Translations under genes and position numbers: made by a program
The notes under the pieces: model-generated
The model's database searches: none
What the model saw: only the letters and a program-made list of their open reading frames with translations
Told to the model about the DNA's origin: nothing
Part shown: positions 56,481 through 64,000 of the stretch, piece after piece
Layout of the letters: every line of letters starts with the position of its first letter
How positions within the stretch are numbered: position 1 is the first letter of the stretch
Assembly (NCBI GenBank): GCA_041396125.1
Contig: JAWKZG010000020.1
Coordinates: 39,233-103,232, forward strand
DNA: 64,000 nucleotides
Reading direction: 5' to 3'
Origin: JAWKZG01 sp041396125
Lineage (GTDB): Bacteria > Pseudomonadota > Gammaproteobacteria > Competibacterales > Competibacteraceae

Positions 56481-57653
56481 CAACTGCCCGCCAGTTCGCC
56501 GCGAATGCAACGTAGATACAAGGCTCCAGATTAGCCGCCGTCAAGGGTATCGGGTTGGTGCCGGAAGACGGATCGGCAGCGGCCATCGGTGCCAGTTGCG
56601 CAGCGTATTCTTCGGTCACCCCAATCTCTTTTAAGGTATGCGGAATCCCGACTTGCTCGCGCAGCTCCCAGCACCCAGTTCAGCACAGCATCAGATGACG
56701 GATTGGGCAAATCCGAAAACGCGCCAGACGGATCGGTTTCTCGCTGATCGCCGAACGGTTGAATTCCAGCACATACGGCATCACCACCGCATTGGTCAGA
56801 CCATGATGAGTGTTCAGCACCGAGCCGCAGGGATGGCTCAGGCTGTGCATTGCGCAGACCTTTCTGGAAAGCGGTCAGCGCCCATGCTGGATGCCACCAG
56901 CATATTGGCGCGGGCGGTCAGATGGCTGCCATCGGCCACGGCAACCGGCAGCCAGTCTTTGATCAGGCGCATGCCTTCGACCGCGATTCCCTCGGCCATA
57001 GGGTGAAACAGCGGACTGCAGAACGCTTCCAGGTTATGTGACAGCGCGTCCATGCCGGTTGCTGCGGTGATGTGCGCAGGCAGGCCAAGCGTCAGTTCCG
57101 GATCGGCAATCACAATAGCCGGCAGCATATTGGGATGGAAAATAATCTTTTTGGTGTGATCGCGCTCATCGGTGATCACCGACGCCCGGCCCACTTCCGA
57201 CCCGGTACCGGCTGTGGTCGGCACCGCAACAACCGGTGCCATACCGTCCGGGTTAATCCGCGTCCACCAATCCTCACGATCTTCGAAATCCCAGATCGGG
57301 CGGGTCTGACCAACCATCAGCGCTACCGCTTTAGCCGCATCCAGACCGCTGCCACCGCCAAAGGCGATCACGCCATCATGATCACCGTCCTTGAAAGCCT
57401 GCACGCCGGCGCTCACATTGGCCTCGACCGGATTGCCCTGCACGTCGCTGAACAGGCCGCAAGGCAGGTCCGCTGCACGGCAGATCTCCAGCGTGTCCTG
57501 CACCATCGGCAGCGCTGCCAGCGCCGGATCGGTGATAAGTAAAGGACGCTGCATGCCCAGACTGCGACAAGCCTCGGGTAATTCCTTGATGCGCCCTGCC
57601 CCGAAACGCATTGCTGTGGGGTAATTCCAGTTGCCAGTTAACGACGTGCTCAT
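56480..57653 (-). pseudogene. Iron-containing alcohol dehydrogenase, about five frameshifts
   Basis: The N-terminal 260 residues are intact: NAD-binding FGGGSGLDAAKAVALM, VPTTAGTGSEVG, LPAIVIADPELTLGLP, and metal ligands in ATGMDALSHNLEAF. The rest continues in other frames as LSHPCGSVLNTHHGLTNAVV (iron-binding histidines), ELREQVGIPHTLKEIG and LYLRCIRGELAGS, ending at 56480. Shifts fall near 56868, 56848, 56738, 56670 and 56525. Total about 385 residues, normal for the family. Oxidises or reduces an alcohol/aldehyde pair; substrate unknown. Confidence 0.82.
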
Positions 57654-57735
57654 AATTAAACCGATGTCAGAAAATTAAAGTGCAATAAGGTAGCGGAAGC
57701 GCGGCGCAAGCGCTAACGGCAGTTTGTTGCGTATG

Positions 57736-59490
57736 CTAGGACAACGCAGCCTGCTGCGTCGCCCGCAAACGGGCGGTTGCCGCCAGGTCCGGCGTACCAT
57801 CCGGCTGCAACACCACACCAAACCGCTCGGTCGCCTGCGCGGGACTGTAATAACCGCGCTGTACATCACGCTGTACCAGCAGCGGGTCGCGCTCAAGCGG
57901 GTTGCCGTAACCGCCGCCGCCCGGCGTCGAGACACACACCGCGTCACCTTCGCTAATGGTGATGTCCTGGGCCTTGGATAAATGCGGCGGGATGAAAGAC
58001 TGCCCGCTCTGCCGGATTAATACCTTATTGACACCGCCATCATCACCACCCTGCATGCCCTGCGGCCCGAACCGGCCGTGGTCCATGACAAACGAGGCCC
58101 GCGCCGTGCCGCGTCGAAGCTTGACCCGGTAATTGACGCCGAAACCACCCCGGCGCTGACCGGCTCCGCCTGAACCTTCATGCAGTGAATATTCTTCGAA
58201 CAACACCGGGTAATACTGCTCCATCACTTCAATCGGCGTGGTTTTGGAAATACCAATCGTCGAGCAGCCGTTGGAAATACCGTCGCCGTGGGGGCTGCCG
58301 CCGTAACCACCGCCGGAAATCACGTACATCACATACGAGCGCTCGCGTTTCGGATCATAACCGCCCAGGGCAAAATTACCGCTGGTACCGGCAGGTGCGG
58401 CGAATAATTGATCCGGTATGGCCTTGGCCAGTGCGTTAAATACCGCTTCAGCGATGCGCTGGCTGACCTCGGCAGCGCAACCGGACACCGGCCGCGGATA
58501 TTTGGCGTACAAAAACGTGCCGTCCGGGTCTTTGATATGCAAGGGTTCGAAGGTGCCGGCATTAATCGGCACATCCGGAAAAATATGCTTCATGGCCAGA
58601 TAAATCGACGAGCATGTCGTAGCGATCACGCTGTTCATCGGTCCCTGGCAAGGTGGGCTGGAACCGCTCATATCGAAATACAGCTCGCCGCCTGATTCAG
58701 TCTGGCGTTTTTCGATTTGCATCTCAATCCGCAAGGGCTCGTTCACTACCCCGTCGGAATCGACAAACGCCTGGCCGTGATAGACACCATCCGGAATGGT
58801 GGCGATTTTGGCCCGCATCTGCTGCGCAGCCCGTTGTTTAAGCTCCGCGATACCCGCTTCGATCACGTCCTGGCCGTAGCGATCCAGCAGTGCTGTCAGG
58901 CGTTTCTCGCCAACGCTCAGGGCCGCCGCCTGGGCTTTGATATCGCCGATACGCTGCTCACTGATACGGATATTAGACAGAATAATGGACAGGATTTCCT
59001 GATCCAGCTGGCCTTGCTTGTAGAGTTTCACCGGCGGCAGGCGCAGGCCTTCCTGTTCGACTTCGGTCGCGGTCGCGGAAAAGCCGCCCGGCACCATACC
59101 GCCGGTATCCGGCCAGTGGCCGGTATTGGCCAGCCAGCAGAACAATTCACCCCGGTAGAAAAACGGCTTGGCAAAGCGCACATCCATCAGGTGTGTGCCG
59201 CCCAGATACGGATCGTTGACGATGTACAGATCGCCCGGCTGTAAATCCCTGGCACGCTCGATCACCGCCTGGGTACCGAACTGCATGGTGCCGACAAAAA
59301 CCGGCAGGCCCAGCTCGCCCTGCGCGATCAGCTCGCCGCTGGTGCGATGGTAAATCCCGTCGGAACGATCCAGTGCTTCCGAAATAACCGGGCTGAATGC
59401 CGCCCGCACGAAAGCCAGATCCATTTCGTTACAGACTTGCTGCAGGCCGTTCTGGATAACGGCCAGGGTGATAGGATCAAGTTGCGCCAT
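57736..59490 (-). CDS. Hydantoinase B / 5-oxoprolinase beta family protein, orphan
   Basis: 584 residues, intact. HyuB family features: LAFVRAAFSPVISEALDRSD, VGTMQFGTQAVIER, IVNDPYLGGTHLMDV, GMVPGGFSATATEV, CQGPMNSVIATT, YEEYSLHEGSGGAGQRRGG-like run at the C-terminal third, and STPGGGGYGNPLERD. HyuB normally pairs with the ATP-binding HyuA for ATP-dependent ring opening of hydantoins or 5-oxoproline, or carboxylation in acetone carboxylase relatives. No hyuA lies in this window on either side. Confidence 0.92.
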   Translation of the reverse strand: MAQLDPITLAVIQNGLQQVCNEMDLAFVRAAFSPVISEALDRSDGIYHRTSGELIAQGELGLPVFVGTMQFGTQAVIERARDLQPGDLYIVNDPYLGGTHLMDVRFAKPFFYRGELFCWLANTGHWPDTGGMVPGGFSATATEVEQEGLRLPPVKLYKQGQLDQEILSIILSNIRISEQRIGDIKAQAAALSVGEKRLTALLDRYGQDVIEAGIAELKQRAAQQMRAKIATIPDGVYHGQAFVDSDGVVNEPLRIEMQIEKRQTESGGELYFDMSGSSPPCQGPMNSVIATTCSSIYLAMKHIFPDVPINAGTFEPLHIKDPDGTFLYAKYPRPVSGCAAEVSQRIAEAVFNALAKAIPDQLFAAPAGTSGNFALGGYDPKRERSYVMYVISGGGYGGSPHGDGISNGCSTIGISKTTPIEVMEQYYPVLFEEYSLHEGSGGAGQRRGGFGVNYRVKLRRGTARASFVMDHGRFGPQGMQGGDDGGVNKVLIRQSGQSFIPPHLSKAQDITISEGDAVCVSTPGGGGYGNPLERDPLLVQRDVQRGYYSPAQATERFGVVLQPDGTPDLAATARLRATQQAALS

Positions 59491-59610
59491 TAAATCTCCC
59501 CATTAGTCCACACTGCCCACAGTATAGGACTCCATTGGCGCAGAATGCAGTGCGACAAGCATAATTTTAACTGTTCTGGCTGCGTCAGAGCGGCGATACC
59601 TCCTGTACTG

Positions 59611-62403
59611 TCAGGAGCGACTAACGGTCGTTGGCGTGGTTGAATTCTTACTATTGTTACCGCCACCGGCCGACTGATGCCCCTGGTGCCTGGAAAGGGT
59701 TTTCCTGAAAAGGGTTTTTTCGAACTCGACGATGAACAAAACCGTTATCGCCACCAGCAGAATTCGCGCCCAGGCGGCCGCGTCCAGCGCACGAGTATGG
59801 AACAGATACTGAAATGGCGGCGCGTACGTAAACGCCAGCTGCATAAGCACGACCACCGCCACCGAGATCAGCACCGGTCGGCTGCCGAACAAACCCGCAC
59901 GGTTCAGTACCGGGGCGCGCAGATAGCGGGTGTTGAAAAGATAAAACACTTCGAACATGACCAGCGTGTTGACAGCAACAGTGCGCGCCAGCTCGATTTC
60001 AGCGCCCTGAGCCCGTTCCCACAGAAACAGGCCGAACGTGCCGGCGACCAGGATAACGGCCACCAGTGCGACGCGCCAGATGAGAAAAGCCGACAGAATC
60101 GGCTCCCTCGGCTGCCTCGGCGGGCGCTGCATAACATCGTTCTCGGCAACCAGTTCGAGGAGCTAGCGCCAGCGTAGCGTTACCGCCGTAATCATATTGA
60201 CACAGGATCTGCCGGCGTGATCGGCAGCAACTGGCCCAACACATTAAGCCGCGACAATGATCAAGGCTTCGCCGACGTTAGTGGGCAATATGAACGTGAT
60301 GGCTTTTTCAGATTATCGTAAACGTGCGCCCTTCCTCGACCGCATGCGCGATGGGCGAAGTTATCATCGGCCAAAACCATCTCGGCGGCCTCTTTGGCAG
60401 CTTCCGTTCCTTTCAGACCCATCGCGACGCCGACATCGGCGCGTTTGGCTGGCGTCATTCACACCGTCACCGGTCATGGCTGATCCGCCCGTCCGACTGC
60501 AAGGCCACCCTGCACCAGACGCAGTTTATGCTCGGGACTGGTGCGCGCAAATATATCAACCCGTACGACTTCCTGCTGCAATTCCGCATCGCTGAGCTCG
60601 TCGATCTTCTGGCCGGTCATAGCGCCACTGACGGTACGCAGGCCAAGCTGGCGGCCGATCGCCAGGGCGGTGCCGTCGTGGTCGCCAGTAATCATTTTGA
60701 CCTGGATACCGGCTGACTGGCACTGACTGATAGCGGCGATGGCTTCCTGGCGCGGCGGGTCGGCCAGACCAAACAGCCCGATCAGCGTGAGGCCCTGCTC
60801 GACATCCTGAAATCGCAGCTCCCGGTGATCGTTCGTGGTCATCAGCTCGGCTAGAGCCAGCGCACGCTCTCCGCGGGACGCCAGTTCAGCGATACGCTCG
60901 TCCCAATAAGCCCGATCCAGCGCTTCGTCCGCTGGAAAACCGTGCTGGCGTTCGCACATGGCAAGAATACGCTCAGGCGCGCCTTTGACATAAATAAAGC
61001 CATGGCCTTCATGGTCGTGGTGCAAGGTGGCCCATGAAACCAGGTGTTCGGATTCGAACGGTATCTCGTCAGGCTGCCGGACAGGTTTTTCGCAATCGGG
61101 ATCGAGACCGCTTTCATGCCGGCTACCAGCGGCGCACCTTCGGTCGGATCGCCGTCCACGCTCCAGCCGCTTTCCGTTTCCCGCAAGATCGCATCGCTGC
61201 ACAGCGAAGCACCCGCGTAACCGTCTGCAGCCAAAGGGCGTTCCTGCACCGAGACTTCACGTTCGTAAAGCAGGAGTCGCCCTGCGGCGCATATCCACGC
61301 CGGTCACCTGAAAACCGATGCTTGCTGGTAACAATCGGTTGCACCGTCATTTCGTTGCGGGTCAATGTCCCAGTCTTATCGGAACAGATCACCGATACCG
61401 AACCCAGCGTCTCCACAGCGGGCAGCCGCCGGATGATGGCATTGCGGCGCGCCATGCGCACGCCGATGGCGAGCGTGATGGTCATGATCGCCAGCGGGCC
61501 TTCCGGGATTGCCGCAACCGCCAGTCCAACCACCGCCATGAACATCTCGCTGGCCGGATATACACGCTGTTCCACCAAAGCCGAAGGTCAGCGCCGCAAC
61601 TGCGATATTGGCAGCACTCAGCCAACGGCTGAAAATTTCGAGCTGGCGCAGCAGCGGAGTGGTCAGCGTCTGAACCTCAGCCAGCATGGCGCTGATCCGG
61701 CCGATTTCGGTGCGATCCGCAGTCGCCACCACTACTGATCGCCTGTCCATAAATAACCAGCGTGCCCGAATACGCCATCGACGTGTGGTCGCCAGAGCGG
61801 CATCCGCGGGTGCCGGTTCCCAGTGTTTTTGCTCACCGCCAGCGATTCGCCGGTCAGGATCCTTCCTGGATCTGCGAACTCTTGATGCGAATCAGCCGCA
61901 AATCCGCCGGTACTGTCACCGGACTGCAAAAGACGATATCGCCGGGCACCAGTTGTTCGGCCGGCAGCACAGCGTTTACCGTCGCGCAGCACGACAACCT
62001 GCAGCGACAGCATATTACGGATGGCTTCCAGCGCCCGCTCGGCTTTACCTTCCTGGATAAAGCCGATCAGCGCGTTAATAATGACCACCCCGAGAATAAC
62101 GCCGGTATCGACCCAGTGACCCAGCGCTGCGGTGACCAGCGCGGCGATCAACAACACATAGATCAGAACATTATGAAACTGCGTCAGAAAGCGCCGCCAG
62201 GCGCTTCTCGGCTGGGGCGGACGCAGCCGGTTGGGGCCGCATCGCTCAAACCGCCGTTCCGCTTCGGCGCTGTCCAGCCCCTCGGGAGTACTGTCGATGC
62301 GTTCGAGCGTCTCGGCGATGGACAGTGCATACCAGTCGGTTTTTTCAGACTGCGGGCCGTAAGAAGTATCGTTTGGCATGATTTGGCGCTTAAGCGTGCT
62401 CAT
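59611..62403 (-). pseudogene. P-type cation-transporting ATPase (P2-like), broken by at least six frameshifts
   Basis: Reconstructed about 920 residues. The cation-ATPase N-terminal domain (ETLERIDSTPEGLDSAEAER), the first membrane pair (LIYVLLIAALVTAALGH), TGES actuator loop, phosphorylation site SDKTGTLTRNEMT, nucleotide-domain KGAPERIL, GLADPPRQEAI and MITGDH, the hinge VGVAMGLKGTEAAKEAA, and the C-terminal membrane block from about 60132 to 59611. Fragments switch frame near 61930, 61740, 61570, 61200, 60470, 60260 and 60140. Domain content resembles Ca2+/Mn2+ or Na+/H+ P2 pumps; the ion is unknown. No strong ribosome-binding site fixes the start. Confidence 0.8.
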
Positions 62404-62666
62404 TTGATTAAACACTACTATTGATTAAACACCGCTATATCTTAGGCGAGCACTGACTGCGGACCTTTGATTAAAGTCAATAATGGCTATGCTTACACGC
62501 CGGATTATTGCCCCTGTCAGCACTAGTCGCAGATCTTGGACATTCCTCGCCCTGAGAGACGCGTGGAAGACACTATGCTGTTGTTGCTTGATCAGCTTGG
62601 CGCGCATCGCCTGCTTGAGATAGGCCGCGAATCCAAGCCGCCATCCTGAACATTCCAGACTGCAAC

Positions 62667-64000
62667 TCAAGGGATCAAATCCAGCAATTTCAGCCGTTGA
62701 ATCTTGCCCGATGGCCCTTTCGGCAGCTCGGACAGAAAAAAGATTTTCTTGGGCGCTTTATACGGGCCGATAATATTTACACACAGCTCGATCAGTTCTT
62801 CGGCGCTGACCTGCTGGTCTTCGCACAAGGCAACACAGGCGATCACCTCCTGCCCGTAAGCATCATCCGGCACCCCGACCGCCGCCGCTTCCAGCACAGC
62901 CGGGTGGCGATACAGGACATCGTCAATCTCCCGTGGTGCGATATTCTCACCGCCGCGAATGATTAATTCCTTCCGTCGGCCCGTGATAAAAAAATAACCC
63001 TCGGCATCCCGATAGCCCAGATCGCCACTGCGAAACCAGCCATCGGGCGTAAAGGCGGCCTGCGTGGCATCGGGGTTTTTATAATACGTGCGCAGGACAT
63101 TGGGCCCGCGTATGTACAGTTCACCGATCTCGCCTGCTGCACATTCCCGCCCCTCGGCGTCAGCGACGATAACCTCATTGCCGAACGCAATACCCGGTGA
63201 ACCGGGTTTGTGGGGCGCTGGCGGCAAGGGATTGCTCAGAATCGGCGCGGCCGTTTCAGTCAGACCCATGGTTTCGATCATGGGCACAGCGAAAGTCTGC
63301 TCGAAGGCCTGCAGCACAGCTGGCGCGAGCGGTGCGGAAGCGGAGCGGGCAAAGCGGATGTGCGCCAGACGCGCATCGTCACCGAAGGTATACGGCTCCT
63401 GCCCGGCACGTTCCAGCAGATAATTGATGATGGTCGGCACCACACTGCACCAGCTGCCTTGATATTCGGCCAGCCAGTGCCAGAAGCGGCTGGCCTGGAA
63501 ACGGCGCGGCATAATTACACTGCCGCCGCTCAGCAGCGGTGCCATAACGGTCACGACCGTGCCGTTGATGTGATATATCGGCAACACGCAAAGCGCCCGA
63601 TCCTGCGCGCTCAGTTCATGCGCCAGGATTACGTTCTCGCCCCCGGCCAGTAAATTCCTGTGACTGAGTAAAGCGCCTTTCGGCGCGCCGGTAGTGCCGG
63701 AGGTATACAGTAAAAGAGCTGGATCATCGGCGCTGAGAGGGTCTATGGCGTCATCTGCAAGCACGACTTTCGGCGTCTGGCCCAGTGACAACTGTAAACC
63801 ACCGTCTTCGGTGGCAGGTATGATCTTAAGCTGCTGCCTGAGCGCATCCGGCAAGGGTTCCAGCCGCTCGCGCAGCGATTCTGCCAGAAATAACACCCGC
63901 GCTTCCGAATGGCTTAAAGCGTAATGTAACTGCTCGCGGCCGGCGACGGCATTTAAGGGCACACTGACCCGGCCACCGTAAGCGGTCGCCAGCAATAAAC
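62667..64000 (-). CDS. AMP-forming acyl-CoA synthetase, N-terminus beyond the window
   Basis: The C-terminal 444 residues of an ANL-family adenylating enzyme. Motifs: LLYTSGTTGAPKGALLSHRN (phosphate-binding loop), PIYHINGTVV, METMGLTETAAPI-like A5 region, DGWFRSGDLGYRDAEGY, GRRKELIIRGGENI and the catalytic lysine region GPSGKIQRLK. It activates a carboxylic acid as the adenylate and transfers it to CoA; chain length cannot be inferred. The frame is open to the window edge and intact, unlike the ATPase downstream of it. Confidence 0.92.
   Translation of the reverse strand, partial: LLLATAYGGRVSVPLNAVAGREQLHYALSHSEARVLFLAESLRERLEPLPDALRQQLKIIPATEDGGLQLSLGQTPKVVLADDAIDPLSADDPALLLYTSGTTGAPKGALLSHRNLLAGGENVILAHELSAQDRALCVLPIYHINGTVVTVMAPLLSGGSVIMPRRFQASRFWHWLAEYQGSWCSVVPTIINYLLERAGQEPYTFGDDARLAHIRFARSASAPLAPAVLQAFEQTFAVPMIETMGLTETAAPILSNPLPPAPHKPGSPGIAFGNEVIVADAEGRECAAGEIGELYIRGPNVLRTYYKNPDATQAAFTPDGWFRSGDLGYRDAEGYFFITGRRKELIIRGGENIAPREIDDVLYRHPAVLEAAAVGVPDDAYGQEVIACVALCEDQQVSAEELIELCVNIIGPYKAPKKIFFLSELPKGPSGKIQRLKLLDLIP

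Noticed and set aside
62425..62670. 81-codon open frame on minus between the ATPase and acyl-CoA synthetase genes
   Set aside because: No good start signal and no recognisable features; the gap more likely holds the ATPase promoter.

Overview
This is a 64-kb stretch of a gammaproteobacterial chromosome, moderately GC-rich by eye. Three gene sets point to that class: efp next to epmA, infA facing clpA-clpS, and a creBC/creD system with a FimX-like protein. The genus cannot be named from sequence alone. The sucAB-lpdA operon, the glyoxylate enzyme AceA and a SoeABC/DmsABC-type molybdoenzyme suggest a respiring, metabolically flexible bacterium outside the Enterobacterales (inference).

Layout. 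0-2.1 kb: gpmI followed by ctpA (minus strand). 2.3-9.1 kb: an unassigned metabolic cluster with an XRE-cupin regulator, an unknown protein, a C45-family acyltransferase/hydrolase, a nitrilase-fold amidohydrolase with a repetitive tail, an ATP-grasp ligase and an APC permease. 9.3-17.7 kb: ettA, sucA-sucB-lpdA, a thioesterase and infA. 17.8-24.4 kb: clpA/clpS, aceA with a divergent LysR regulator, a ProQ/FinO protein and tRNA-Leu(CAA). 24.4-32.7 kb: queA, a FimX-like gene, efp-epmA, an orphan livM-like permease and creBC. 32.8-40.4 kb: two MFS transporters, an AMIN-STN protein, a small YdcH/DUF465 protein, a voltage-gated-type K+ channel, a DciA-like protein, DAHP synthase and a DUF1285 protein. 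40.8-47.4 kb: a type VI secretion (T6SS) effector island: VgrG with a C-terminal M91-like zinc peptidase, an unknown protein, a PAAR protein, a zinc-ribbon methyltransferase, a three-repeat protein and a DUF2169 adaptor. No T6SS core genes are present. 47.7-52.4 kb: the soe/dms-type operon. 52.7-56.0 kb: a creD-like operon preceded by an exact match to the CreB tag (TTCAC-N6-TTCAC), then a VanZ-like gene. 56.1-64 kb: a small membrane protein, an iron alcohol dehydrogenase, an orphan hydantoinase B, a P-type ATPase and an acyl-CoA synthetase that runs off the end.

Reading-frame integrity is uneven. Many genes, including near-essential gpmI and clpA, carry single-base indels, mostly in short homopolymers. 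These are rare before 25 kb and dense after 41 kb; soeA, the alcohol dehydrogenase and the P-type ATPase need five or more corrections each. The simplest reading is residual assembly or sequencing error that worsens toward one side, though real decay of the accessory genes cannot be excluded. For broken genes I give the full span and name the breaks.

Most interesting points: the C45/nitrilase/ATP-grasp/permease cluster as a possible undescribed amine or amide conjugate pathway; the T6SS island with its peptidase VgrG and unusual methyltransferase; and the link between creBC (with an in-frame amber codon in creB) and a creD operon 20 kb away through the conserved tag.
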